DNA of 64,000 nucleotides from the NCBI GenBank assembly GCA_031472005.1, contig PZJY01000006.1, forward strand, positions 2,604,001 to 2,668,000. The letters are read 5' to 3'. This DNA comes from Tetracladium setigerum (Eukaryota; Ascomycota; Leotiomycetes; Helotiales). The position numbers and the translations under genes were made by a program. Of this stretch, positions 1 through 11,631 are shown piece by piece. The notes below the pieces were generated by a model. It was not told where the DNA came from. It was given only the letters and a program-made list of their open reading frames with translations, and ran no database searches. Position 1 is the stretch's first letter. Each line of letters starts with the position of its first letter.

Positions 1-1043
1 AAGTAGAAAGGTTCAAATGGCAGCAGCACCAAACAACAGCAGCAAAAATCAAATAGCAATAGATGGGGGTAGACAGGTAGGTAGGTAGGTAGGTAGGTAT
101 TTATACGTGGCAATAAACCAAACAGCAAGTATAGTACGCTAGGTATCTTAGTTATCTTAGGTATCTTAGGTGCAGTAGGTTCAGGACGGTGCAGGGCGGC
201 GCGATATTAAATTCACAAGAACAAAAAGAGAAAAAAAGAAACAAAAACTATAACGACTGTTCTTAAGAGACATGAATTAGAAATCCAATCCAGAACCCAA
301 TCAGAAATGCAACGAAAGCCCTAATCCTAAAAAGGCAATTAAATCTCAATCTAAATCCCAAATCCCAAATCACAAAGACGCAAAACTTAAATCAAAACCC
401 AAATGCAAGGAAAAAAGAAAAGAGACGAAAAGACTGACCCAAGGGAAGAGAAGCAAAACAACCAAAAAAAGAGGCATAGAGGAAGAAGGAAAAGGGAAAA
501 AAAGAAAGGGAGTGGTGGGGGAGAACGAGGGTGTTTACTTATGATTTTCTCTATCTCATTTCCATCCTCCATTTCTCCATTTTTCGTGTTGTGTAGCTAT
601 CATATCATAGTAATGTCAGAGCTACGCTACCATATTCCTCAGTCCCTCAGTTGCCTCATACGATAGCCCACTCATCCTCCCTCAGCTCGATATCGGCAAT
701 CAGCTCTAAAAAATAGTCAAGCAAGCACACAGCTATCTCCCTCCCAACTAACCTATAGGTAAGTGTCTAAGTAAAACGTCTCTGGGCCCATTCCTTCCTC
801 CATTTTGACGCCAGTAACTCCATCCCAACACCACACAACCACACCCACACCGTTCCTGATATCAGCCGTAAAAAAATAAAATGCAATACTAATAATGTTG
901 ACGAATTGTACAGAGCAAGATTCTTCCACAAGGAAAACGAGCTGATCGAGTACGAAAATAGAAGTCCCGTCATCAACTCAAAGGTTGTGAGACAGGCAGA
1001 AAGACACTCCATGGTAAGAAGGAAGAAAAGAAGCAGGCAAGCC
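1..1043. other. gene-free left edge, downstream of fen1
   Basis: No coding region can be supported here. The stretch is A-rich, then purine-rich (about 400-520), and lies downstream of the fen1 stop codon. It contains a GGTA tandem tract at 76-99 and an imperfect repeat of 'tatcttag' at about 143-170. Open frames on either strand are short and of biased composition (Lys/Arg-rich or Phe/Leu-rich), as expected from the base composition alone. Confidence 0.6.
76..99. repeat. GGTA tetranucleotide microsatellite
   Basis: About six consecutive GGTA units. Similar shorter tracts recur at 7524-7541 and 45481-45508, all in non-coding DNA. Confidence 0.9.
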
Positions 1044-2445
1044 TCAAGCAGCCCCCCTAGGCTTCGCCTTACTCTTAGCCTTCTCCTTCTTCTCCTCCTT
1101 AACCTTCTTCTTCTTCGCCTCATTCTTCTCCTCATTTTTCCTCTTCAAACTCTTCAACTCGTCCTCCGTCTTTGGAATCGGCTTAAAGAATCCCTCCAAT
1201 CTCGCCTGTTGACTACTCTTCAAATTCTTCGTCAACCTCCCTGCTCCAGCCCTAACCCTATCCTCGGAGAAGCCCTTTTCAGTCACGAGAAATTGAATCA
1301 GGCCGTCGATATCAGGTGCTTCCCATTTGAATTCGCAGTCCGGGTGGTCGGCTGCACGGACGTCAGGGTTGAAGAAGAGATCGCGTGCGGCTTCGTAAGG
1401 CCAGTCTTCTGGGATGGCGAATTTGGCTTTGCCGGATTTGGTGGCGTCAATGAATGCTTCGATTGTACCGTATTCTTTGATTAATTTGAGGGCGGTGTTG
1501 GGGCCGACTTTGGGGATGGGGTCGAGATAGTCGCAGCCGAGGAGGATGCAGAGGTCTACGAACTGTTTTGCGTTAGAATCCATGTAATCTTTGATTTCTG
1601 AAATGATATGGGCGAGGGGACAGGAGAGTTATTGGTGTCATATGGGAAAGGGAATAATGGATGGATCGAATAACATACCTGCTTCCTATCCATACCCAAC
1701 CCAGCCATAACTTTATCCACGAAAATCTCCTGAATAGGCTCCTTCCTCTGCTCACTGAACGTCAGATGCCTCAACAGAACCGGCGAGTCAAAACACAACG
1801 TATCCATATCCTCACTCGCCGCTGCATAAACCTTCCCTGCCCTCGCCAACACCGCACACTGAGCCTCTGCCTCCGTTGGAGCAATAATATATGGAATACC
1901 CATCAGCTTCAGCAGTCTCTGGCACTCGGCATTATGTTCCCTCGTGACCCTGACCGTCCTCCTAGAGAACTTCTCTACATCTTCTGCCGTTCCGGTTTCT
2001 TTAGCTTCTTCAAGCCCTTCAGTGGCCTCGGCTTTGCGCTGGAACCGTTTGGCTAGTTCGCCGGATTTGAGTTTGGGTGGTGCCCCGTCGAAGACATAAA
2101 CGGGTTTGATGCCGTTGTCGACGATACGGAGCGTGCGGTAGAACATGCCCATCAGGTGGGAGGTGGTTTCGCCGTCTTCGTTGGTGAGCATTTCGCCGCC
2201 GGATCGGACTGCGATGAGGAAGGAGTAGATGGACATGGAGCTGAAGAATGTTAGGGAGGGATGTGGTAATAGGGAGAGGGTACATACGCATCCTATCGAG
2301 ATTGTTAGCTGGTATTTGGATTGAGAGGGGTAGAAAGAGTACTTACGATGGCTACTTTGCGACCAAATTGGTTCTTGATATCTCCTTCTTTGAATGCATC
2401 TGGGCATTCCTCCCGAATGATCTGGAAGAGGTTTTTGATACCCAT
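1044..2445 (-). CDS. fen1: Flap endonuclease 1 (FEN1/Rad27)
   Basis: Structure-specific nuclease that removes 5' flaps during Okazaki-fragment maturation and long-patch base excision repair in the nucleus. Four exons are read on the minus strand: 2445-2347, 2292-2288, 2240-1679 and 1562-1044, giving 394 aa, the usual FEN1 length. The start is the ATG at 2445, which gives the invariant MGIKNLFQ N-terminus in which Gly2 becomes the mature end. The N-domain follows (VAIDASMSIYSF, then YVFDGAPP). The I-domain has the acidic cluster IAPTEAEAQC and SEDMDTLCF, and the helix-hairpin region reads LLGCDYLDPIPKVGP. The C-terminus has a PCNA-binding box (QARLEGFF) followed by a Lys-rich tail. Exon 2 is only 5 nt (GATGC), yet it is required to complete the conserved IDAS motif. 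The intron before FVDLC ends at the CAG at 1563-1565. No frameshift is seen. The gene is divergent from the glutaryl-CoA dehydrogenase gene, with 522 bp between start codons. Confidence 0.95.
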
Positions 2446-2967
2446 GATTCCTGTAATTAGGGTATCTGTTGTTTTCTTTCGGTGCGGTCTGATCTGGTAT
2501 GGGTTGTGTTGTAGAGAAAAGAAGAGAGAGTGTGTGCTTGAGAAAGCTCGAGATAAAGTTCAGATGTAGATGACGCGAGGACGTCGCGAGCGGCGCGATC
2601 TCGCGTTTAGTGGATGCGGCCAAGACCTGTCATGGCTCGCCCAGAATTGGCAAGAATTCACAAGTAAAATTTATGTCATTATATTAATGCTTGTGGTTAA
2701 TTCCAGTTGGCGACCTATGTTTGCTATCATTTATTAACCATTTCTCTTTCACTACCAAGGGCAAACATTCGAGTGTGTTGACATTCCCAAGTCACGGGAG
2801 CCCTAGTCCGGCTATTGCATTACATGCCTCGGAACCTCCCCTCAGGTCGTGCTCCAAAAATGGGAGCTTCTGGTTAGGTGCAGTGAAACGGTGTAATAAC
2901 AACCACAACTCTTCTCTCTCTTTCTTTTCTCTCTCTCCTCTCTTCATTTCTATTAATCCTCATCAAC
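2446..2967. promoter_or_regulatory. divergent promoter region, fen1 / glutaryl-CoA dehydrogenase
   Basis: The 522 bp between the two start codons must hold both promoters. On the plus-strand side a long pyrimidine tract (about 2910-2960, TCTCTCTTTC type) lies directly before the ATG at 2968, as in many filamentous-fungal core promoters. No specific binding site is claimed. Confidence 0.5.
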
Positions 2968-4343
2968 ATGTACAGACCAATTGTTCGAGTCGCTACAAAG
3001 CAATTAGCCCGCCCAGTGGCAAGTCGCAGTTATGCAGCTCACGCAACCCCGCAACCCTTCAACTGGCAGGATCCATTGAATGCCCAAAGTCTGTTTACAG
3101 AAGAAGAATTGGCGATAGCAGAGACCGCGGAAGCTTATTGTCAAGAGCGAATGCTACCAAGAGTTCTACGTAAGTCTGCCCATGTAAATCATGTACCCTT
3201 TACTAACGCATCACTTGCAGAGGCCTACCGAGACGAACACTATGACAAGAAGATTCTTGAAGAAATGGGCGAACTTGGCCTCCTTGGTGCAACGATCCAA
3301 GGGTACGGCTGTGCCGGCGTATCAAACGTCGCATCTGGACTTATCACAAAGGCTGTGGAGAGGGTAGACAGCGGTTACAGATCTGGAATGTCCGTCCAGT
3401 CTTCGCTGGTGATGGGAGGCATCGACGAATTCGGCACACAAGAGTTGAAGGAGAAATTCCTACCACAGATGGCTTCTGGGAAGATGCTGGGTGCTTTTGG
3501 ACTCACGGAGCCAAATCATGGTAGTGATCCTGGGTCTATGGAGACGGTGGCGAAACCGCATCCAACGAAGAAGGGGTACCTCTCGATATCTGGGGCGAAG
3601 ACTTGGATCACAAACTCCCCGATTGCAGATGTGCTGTTGGTTTGGGCGAAATACCATGAGACGGGAAAGATTCGGGGTTCTTGATTGAGAGGTCGCAGTG
3701 TCCACCTGGAACGCTGGAGACACCTGCCATCAAAGATAAAAATGGACTGAGGGCTTCTCTTACAGGCATGATTCAGCTAGATGAATGTCCCGTGCCCGAG
3801 GCCAACATGTTTCCAGATGTAGAGGGACTGAGAGGTCCATTCACTTGCTTGAATAGTGCCAGATATGGCATTGCCTGGGGCACGATGGGTGCCTTGGAGG
3901 ACTGCATCGACCGAGCGAGGACCTATGCTCTTGAGCGGAAGCAGTTCAAAGGCAACCCGCTTGCCAAGTATCAGCTGGTCCAGAAGAAACTGGCCGACGC
4001 AACAACGGATGCAGCTTTTGGAACACTGGCTGCCGTCCAAGTGGGAAGATTAAAGGATAAGGGAGAGGCTGCACCCGAGATGATCAGTATGATCAAGAGA
4101 CAGAACTGTGATCGTGCATTGGTCAATGCCCGTATTCTTCAGGAGATCTTTGGCGGAAATGCCGTGAGTGATGAGTATGGTATCGGGAGACACGTGGCGA
4201 ATTTATTCGTTTGCCAGACTTATGAAGGGCAGTCAGATATACACAGTAAGTCTTCTTCGTCTTCGGGGGATTGTGAAATCCATACTAATAAGACAGGTCT
4301 CATCCTCGGGAGGGCCATTACAGGCATCCAGGCTTTTGTGTAG
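2968..4343 (+). CDS. Glutaryl-CoA dehydrogenase, mitochondrial (one-base frame break)
   Basis: FAD-dependent acyl-CoA dehydrogenase that oxidises and decarboxylates glutaryl-CoA to crotonyl-CoA in lysine and tryptophan breakdown in the mitochondrial matrix. Exons are 2968-3169, 3221-4245 and 4297-4343. The first ~25 residues are basic, Ser/Ala-rich and free of acids, as in a mitochondrial presequence. Seen in order: SGYRSGMSVQSSLVM (substrate-binding Arg), FGLTEPNHGSDPGSM (FAD/substrate loop), KTWITNSP, RYGIAWG, CQTYEG with the catalytic Glu, and a C-terminal LILGRAITGIQAF. The frame breaks at 3674-3677: the run of four G should be five. The upstream frame stops at 3682-3684 (TGA), while the +2 frame continues at once with FLIERSQCPPGTLETP, exactly where the family continues. 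There is no room for an intron. The gene is most likely intact with a missing G in the assembly; a true null allele is the alternative. Confidence 0.9.
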
Positions 4344-5519
4344 ATGTTTGTGATGGAGTAGCCGTGACAGTCACGGAAGGGAACGGGCCGGGATCGCTAG
4401 GCGAGTCGGGTATTGCCGAATTAAAAATGACCAATCTCGCCAATCCAGTCGTGGTATGGATGACTATGATGGGAAAGACATTGTATTTGTAATCGTGACC
4501 TTCCAAGTATGAATCTTGCTCCCCCGGATTTGTTGATGTTTATGTAAGTGTGTTTTGTTTGTCTGTGGGTGAAGTGAGTGGGAGTTGGGTCTAGTTGGGC
4601 GCCTTTTGATGATGAAATGCCGAAGTTTGCCATCGGCGTAGATCGGAGCAAAGAGCAACCCTGGGTGAGGTACACTGAGTAAATATGTGCCTTCATACGT
4701 GTGATTGACTGCCAACGAAACTTTGAGACATTTCCAATGCGCTCTATTGCGTTATGAGGGAGTGATTCATTGTGAAATCTTGCGTGCAAACAAAGAGACG
4801 AAAGCAGCATCAGATAACGACAGATTATTGAGTGGCCATGTCGCGAAGGAAATGGAAAAAAAAAAAAAAGACGGAAAATAATGGTTTATTATTCATTCTA
4901 CATGATGTGACTCTATTCTACTGTACAGTATATTCTCAGTCAGCTTTAGCAAAGCTTCTATCCGGATGGGTTCATCCTCATCTGCCCCATTCTTCTTCTT
5001 CTCTCTCATGTTCCCTCCACTTCTCTCGCTGCTGGCGCCTCGCTAAATCGGCTCGTTTCCTTGGCGCTTTGCCCCCCAGTCAGTCACAGTCACCACCACT
5101 CTCTCTCTTTCTTTCCTTCCGCGCCCCTCTACAAAACCCCTCCATCATCAACAACGAATCTCTCTCCCTCCTCCTCGATACCCCCCAACCACAACCACAA
5201 CCACGACCACGACCAACCTCAACCCTCGATCTCCTCCCATTTTCTCATCTAGATCCTCCATCAGGTTCGTCGCATCTCTCTCGCACAATGCGCTTCCTCT
5301 TCGCACCATTCTTTGATTCACACATCTCACCTTTCGGCCTTGCCGCCGCTCGCCGCTTCTTGATCTTGACTCTTAGTGGCTAACTCTCCTTCTTTCTGCA
5401 GACCCGCCCTTCGGTTTGAGAACCTCGACACACCCATCGGACTCGACAACACCAACACCCTCTATCACCAAAAACCCTCCCATCCTCCTCACAACCACCC
5501 ACAAACACAAACCGTCGCA
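4344..5519. other. intergenic; ubc4 leader with probable 5' UTR intron
   Basis: No gene is seen in the first half. From about 5000 the plus strand is pyrimidine-rich, matching the promoter and leader of ubc4. A plausible intron in the untranslated leader runs from the GTTCGT after 5264 to the TTTCTGCAG ending at 5400; this is inferred only from splice-like signals. An A-run of 12 lies at about 4857-4868. Confidence 0.45.
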
Positions 5520-6417
5520 ATGGCGTTGAAGAGAATCAACAAGGAACTCACTGACTTGGGCCGGTACGTGACATTCTCACCGCCGCCAACCCGCGGATCG
5601 AAGACGACGATGTTGGTGGGGGCGCTTCGATGAGGGAGAGCGGGGTCCCTCGTTCGACCATCAACGTCTTCATCTGCGGCTGCGGCTTGGATATCTTTGT
5701 TTTGAATGGCTGGAGACTGACTGCTGTGTGTTTTTGTAGTGACCCTCCGTCGTCGTGCTCTGCTGGTCCTATCGGCGATGATCTGGTATGTGACCTCTTC
5801 CCACCTGGCTGCGAGAAGCAAGAACCTGCCTGAGCAGACACGAGACCTGTCTCGCAGACCCCAGGAAGAACAACTGGAGCCGTAACTGACTTTTCCTTCC
5901 CTTTAGTTCCACTGGCAAGCCACCATCATGGGTCCAGTAAGTTCGCCCTTATCTCTCTCCCAGCACCCGCGTGTGTCAAGCAAGGCTCTACCGCATGATG
6001 AGCATCACTCAAATTTGTCCACTGCTAATACCACTACAGGGTGACTCTCCATACTCTGGCGGTGTCTTCTTCCTCGCAATCCATTTCCCAACAGACTACC
6101 CATTCAAGCCACCAAAGGTCAACTTCACTACCCGCATCTACCACCCAAACATCAACTCCAACGGTTCCATCTGCTTAGACATCCTGCGTGATCAATGGTC
6201 CCCTGCCTTGACAATCTCAAAGGGTACGCTAATGTCCTATTTTAATTTTTCCAAGGCCTCACTAACTAAACACACAGTCCTCCTCTCCATCTGCTCGATG
6301 CTCACAGACCCCAACCCCGACGATCCACTCGTACCCGAAATCGCCCATGTCTACAAGACAGACCGCGCACGCTACGAGTCCACGGCCCGCGAGTGGACCC
6401 GTAAGTACGCTATCTAG
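5520..6417 (+). CDS. ubc4: Ubiquitin-conjugating enzyme E2, Ubc4/UbcH5 type
   Basis: E2 enzyme that carries ubiquitin as a thioester and passes it, with E3 ligases, to short-lived and abnormal proteins. Five exons (5520-5563, 5740-5785, 5907-5936, 6040-6223, 6278-6417) give 147 aa, the exact family length. The start MALKRINKEL is the standard N-terminus. The E2 fold is complete: HWQATIMGP, then GDSPYSGGVFFL, then YPFKPPKVNF, the HPN motif in YHPNINSNGSICLDIL with the active-site Cys, DQWSPALTISKVLLSI, and the C-terminal EWTRKYAI. All introns are GT-AG. The first (176 nt) and second (121 nt) are long compared with other introns in the window, as is common near the 5' end of highly expressed fungal genes. 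No defect is seen. Confidence 0.97.
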
Positions 6418-9400
6418 GTGGTTGGAGGTTGAGATAATGATAATGGATTGCTTCATTTCTTCTTTCAACTCCTCGCGCGTGCTCTTTACGGAATTAGCTG
6501 GCGTCCTCTTTTTCAGACTTCTTTGCACATCTACACCAAGTCTCTTCCCCATCATACACTTACAACAACACAGCATCCTGGTATCACAATACGTTCTTCA
6601 TTCATCCCCCTTTCCAAATCGATCAATCAATAGGCAACTTCAATTCCCAGGGATAAATTATTTGCAGAAATACTTTCCTCTCTGATTGGTGTTTTTCGAT
6701 CGATTTGGTAAAAACACGCGCAAGGGAATCATTCACAAAATGGAACAGAATTGAGAACTGGAACCGGTTTACTCGTCTTTTTCTTTTTCTTTCCGATTTG
6801 CTTGTTTCTGTTCTGCGAGAAGGGCAAATGCGAGGGATGAATGGATCGATCGATGGGAGCAAGCAGCTACTGAGGCATTATTTGAACAAACACATTGGCG
6901 GGAGGGAGCAGAATGAGAAACATGGAGGGGTTGGTAGGGGAGCAAATGATATTGTGCGCGTCCTCTTCTTTTTTTGGTGGGAGATTCGAATGATGATAGC
7001 ATAAGGGGGAGGGTGGAATAGATGAATTTAGCTAGCATGAAAGAAGAACCGTCGTTGCTCTTTTGTGTATTGTGTTTATTGTTGTGTGTGTAGTGTGATT
7101 ATGATTGTGATTGTGATTGTAAAGTTACTTATGATTGTAATTATGTGTGGAGTGACTCGTTAAGTTTGAGTTCCTGAGGAGCGTTCTTACGTAAGTAGCA
7201 GAAGTGTGAGAAAGAATGATAGGGATGTATTGAAAGAATATTTACTTACCCTTGGGAAAAGGTATAAGACTTTTTTTGTTTTTGTTTTTTAAAATGTATA
7301 CCTGAGGTGCTTAAGGTAGATTCCCATGAACAAAAGCAGTTTTATTTTACTCAAGTGTCAAAAGATGTAAAATTCTTTAGACTTTTTCGCTACTATCTAT
7401 AATTAACTTGATTGTTTGTTTACTTATTTACTTATTTTCTTATCCTGTCGCTTTCAGTGGAATTGCTGCGCTCTCTATTTGTTAAACTCTTTCTATCTCT
7501 ATTTCTCTGTCTCTCTTTCCTTGGTAGGTAGGTAGGTAGGCACTGCCTTTTATTCTTCACCTTTTTACCTTTGTTTTTGGTTTTTTTATTCTTTGTTTTT
7601 TATTCCTTGTTTTTGGTTCTTTGTTTTTTGGTTCATGTTCATGTTCATAGCTGGCATACCGTACAGACCTGGCCAATATCCCTCACCCCCAGCTACATAG
7701 ATATACTTCCTGCTCGGTCAATTCAGGCGTACCTGCTACTCGTGTCTCTCAGGCCCATTGGACCAGGCTCCATCGTAAGGTCCCTCCCCTTACATCTCCT
7801 TTCCCGGTCGCCTAACTATGGTGCAGTATACTCCTTCACAATGGCATCCATGAACAAAACAGAACTTCAGATTCGCATTGCCGAGGCGAAGATTCGCCAA
7901 CAGCTGGACAATGAACCCGATCAGGTTGTTGAACTACGTGTCTCGCTTGCATAGTCGCTCGTCAAGTAGTATAAGAACGCAGTCCGGGACAGTCCCCATG
8001 TTCCCATGTGAAACCTAGGAGTGGGCAGCATTTTGAAGAGAGTTGGTTTCGGGAGCCATTAAATTTGAGGTTTGACGGTATAAAGTATTCGACGATGTTA
8101 TATAACCAACAGCCAATCATTTCAAAAATTATAAGGTGTGCAACGACGACGGCAAAATATTCAGAAATCACCCGCCTCTTGCCGCTTCTCTCTTATGTCA
8201 ATACAGCAATAATGAAGCCTTGCCTTTCCTTGCATATGTTTAGAGATTTATAGGGTGTTAATGTTATTAGATCCTCAACTTGAGATGGTGCACGAGATTG
8301 TTGGTCGCCTTGTAGTGAGGGTGTTTCTCCTCCGCTTGAATGTTTTCTCTAATTCTTAATCAAGATTTTATTTTGTACCTATTATTTCACTGCTGCTGAC
8401 GTCAAGTCAACATGCTTTTCATCGGCAAGGGATTGTAAAATGAAGTTGTAGAAAGTTGAGAGATGGCCTTGGAAATGGGTGAATATGAGCTTGACTGTTC
8501 CCAAGAAAATAAGTAGTGAGGTGAGAGATTCTCGACGACGTTGTAGAAGTGAAGGTGATTTCACACCCCACCTTTTGATGACTAATGGCACGTTTGAGTA
8601 AATATATATATATACCTTGAGTTCCAAAGAGCAGATACGTCAATCATCATTCGCGATGGCAGCGAACATGAATGGTGTGGTCTTGGAGCGGGTCGTCTTC
8701 CTTCCTGAGTCTCGAGAGTGACACCGTCTGGGAAAGCTCGATTTCTTTCTTGAAATCAAGGCAACCAAAGAATTAAATGCGATTTATTCTATTGGATTGT
8801 ATTTTGAATCTTGAAAGTCCCTCCGGTATTATTGGTAAAATTTTGTTCGATTGTCGTTGTGAATTGATACAATTCTGATATATGACAACAGTTTTTGGAA
8901 GACAGCAGCAAATCTGAACCATCAGTTGATCTTCCTTCCTCTCTTGAACTTTGGGTGTTTGCAGAAGGAAGGAATCCCACCGAAGCTCGTTCCATATTGG
9001 GTAAATTCCAACCAGCGTTTGATGTAAAGTATTGGTCCCGTCTCTACTGCTCTGATTCAGACGAGCAGGCCGTGCTCAAAATTTCGGACAATGTATCAAG
9101 CTTTTCCCTTTTCGTCTGTCCCCTCTCTTTCTCTCGTTGAATCACACCATTAACGAGGTCAATTGCCTCTCTTGCGCCCACTTGTGCGGTGCTCTCTTTG
9201 ATTGTCCCTAGCAGGCACCACACCTGTCACTGCCCATTCATTCACAATCTTGACCTTGATTTTAATTAGAAGAAAGAATTGAAAGGTAAAAAAAGCTATA
9301 TAAATCGTGCCGTACAGTTAGGCTACGTGACGACCCGCGGATTGTTGATGTGTTTATAATTATTTACCTTGTAAACTTCGCGGGTGATAAATATAATGAT

Positions 9401-9844
9401 TATCGTTATCCCGCCACGGTCAACTAACTTCCAACGTCCATGGCATGTACAGTGCGATTTTTGAATGTCTGTCTTTGCTTGGATGATGGGAAGAGGACGA
9501 TGGGGATGGCGATGAATCGTTGAAAGGGGATGCTGAATCTCTGAACTAAGGGAACTGGCTGAAATTCTGCTTGGAAGGAGAATGCGTTAAACTCAGAACT
9601 TGAGTGAATTTAGTTCCCCATTCTGTCTTACGGGTTTGACATTCATCGGCGAAGTTCGCGGCAGGCAAATTCTCCATTCCTTTCAGTTGTTACTGCGGCC
9701 TCGTCAGAATACTGTACCTCTGTTCACATTTCACTAATTTAATACCCATTGATGAATTAGAAAGCTGTCTATAGTCGAGCGGTCTCACTTGCCAAGTGCA
9801 AATATGATACATATTGTAGATGTCCCTCAACTAGCCAAACAAGC
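6418..9844. other. gene-poor region; no supported gene
   Basis: Contains the ubc4 3' region (AT-rich, with imperfect GATTGT repeats at 7097-7140), a GGTA tract at 7524-7541 and T-rich DNA. Two short open frames on the plus strand (about 7841-7954, starting MASMNKTELQIRIAEAK; and about 8895-9140, MEDSSKSEPSVDLPSS) look more protein-like than the rest. They could be exons of an unrecognised gene, but no splice chain joining them is convincing and neither matches a family I know. The rest shows nothing. Confidence 0.4.
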
Positions 9845-11631
9845 TCACTCGATCTTGTGCAAAGGTAACCGAGTGCGCCCAACTGCATAGTCAACGTAAG
9901 TCATGTCCGTTTCCACGCCTTCCCATATTCCTTCCTGGCCCCAACCTATTGCAACCCTATCAAGTCCCTCGGGTTCTTTCTCAAGATTATAGCAACGAGC
10001 CACGTCACTGCACATCAACTCAGCTACCGTATGCTCTTTCCAGTCCTCACTATCATCATTCAAACCCTGCGCAGTGGCTTTCTCTTCCTGATCCTTGAGG
10101 TAGAATGGGTTGGCGCTCTGTCTAGCTTCCCCCGTAAGAACCGAGTCTGCGTTGACATCTAGTGTTTCATAAAGCCTTTGATAGTCGGCCACAATGCAAG
10201 CCCGTGCAATTTGCACTTTCATACACGGCTTCCGTTTGAATAGTTCGGCGTAGATATCTTCAAATGCAATGTTTGGCCAGTAGATTAAGTAAGGAAGATG
10301 ATCCTCAGGGGTGTCTTCGGTAATGCGAGTCAAATTATTGTTCATGATGTAACGCGCGTTGATGGCTCGGATCGTGTCTTCTTCGTCAACTTTTTGATTG
10401 ATTATGTCTGGCTGCAGCGACCACCATTTCGCAAACATGGTGCTGTAGTGAATACCTCGCAATATACACCCCTTTTCGAGATGCTCGATCATAACAGGAC
10501 GCCGTAAGCGGGTATATCGGTCAATATTGCCATCGAAAGCAGCTCGGCAAATGAGAAGATCTTTGTTGATGTTGGGTAGATCTTGAGGAAGTGGTGAGTA
10601 GAGGAGGGGTATCCTGGCGTCAAAACATGAATCGCCGCTCTCCTCGAGTGGTTCTTCCTCAAACTTCCAATCCTCGGTAATATTCCAATAGGAATCAAAG
10701 ACGCCCAGTATAGGTGTATAAGTCTCTGGGTTGTAATCGAAATTATAATCAAAACTTAAATACTCCTCGTCGCGCGTATCACCCCACGGAATCCGACGCT
10801 GCCAGTCAAGCGAAGATCTGACAGCTGTGTCTGCATTTAGGCACGCTCCTGAGCGGGGATTCTCGATAGTCCTTGTGTAGTCGTTCATCACCGAATATCT
10901 TGTGGGCGCCTTCATTATATCGTTAAATATCTCAATCGAGGAGCCATTTTGCTGATTATCTCGAGCTTCCTCGGCGATTGCAACTTCTGGTAGAAGATCT
11001 AATTCGCGATAAAGGTTCACATATCCAGCTACGGCACATGCTCTTCCAACATGATATCGCATCTGGGATATCTTTTCGCGAGTTGCCGGTAAGTGTCCTC
11101 GGTTGCAACGTCTGGGTACCAGATACAATATGGAATTTTGTCGTCTCCGTCAATTTCTGGAATCCGATTACTCATAATGGCTCGTGCATTGAGAGCACGA
11201 TCAAATTGGGGAGCGCCCTTTCCTTTCAATTCTGTTCCAAAGCCATCGTGGTGGCGGATACCCCGGATGAGGCATGCTTGCATCTCTGCAGCTCCAAGTT
11301 CCAATGGGACTTTCCTGCCATTGATGGCATCCGACTTCGATTCTACGCTGAAGACATTGAGCTTCATACGGTCCGAGAAAGAGAGAGGAAGTTCGCCAGC
11401 TAAAGGGGTCACAGATGGCGGTGTAGTGAAGTGTCGTGCTTGGGACAATTGATGGGAACCAGAAAAGTACGTGGATGTTGTTTCCCGAAGTTGTGAGTGG
11501 TTCAAGACTGGTATCTGCTTCGGAGTGGCGAATGCTGGAGTTCTACCCCTTCTTTTGGATCGTGCAAAGCCGAGGAAGCTGCAATTCCTGCGGGCTTTCA
11601 GGAGGCTGGTAGTTGACGTTCCAAGTCGCAT
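9845..11631 (-). CDS. uncharacterised protein with internal domain duplication (one-base frame break)
   Basis: Function not recognised. The product would be about 596 aa from one exon. The N-terminus is Arg/Ser-rich with few acids (could be a mitochondrial presequence, not certain). A module of about 95-105 residues occurs twice, near residues 120-212 and 389-492. Shared positions include C-[LI]-[LI]-R-G-I, R-A-[LI]-N-A-R-x-I-M, P-Y-x-I, P-x-x-A-x-E-D-x-Y, K-R-x-P-x-M, and R-A-C-x-V-A-x-Y-x-x-L-Y-x-x-L-D. The modules are joined by an acidic, Tyr-rich linker. The frame breaks at 11065-11067 (GGG on the plus strand, CCC in the coding sense): the upstream frame ends about 35 bases later, while the -1 frame goes on with MRYHVGRACAVAGYV, which aligns with MKVQIARACIVADYQ of the second copy. 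One missing C restores the module, so the gene is probably whole. Confidence 0.7.

Noticed and set aside
906..1484. Long open frame on the plus strand opposite fen1
   Set aside because: It is antisense to the last exon of fen1 and rich in Leu because of the Lys-rich tail on the other strand; a shadow.
1563..1678. Earlier acceptor (TTTCAG) for the third fen1 intron giving an insert before FVDLC
   Set aside because: It shifts the frame; the later CAG at 1563-1565 keeps phase and the conserved KQFVDLC join.
3674..3684. Programmed frameshifting in glutaryl-CoA dehydrogenase
   Set aside because: The site lacks a slippery heptamer and pause structure, and the same kind of break appears in six other unrelated genes.
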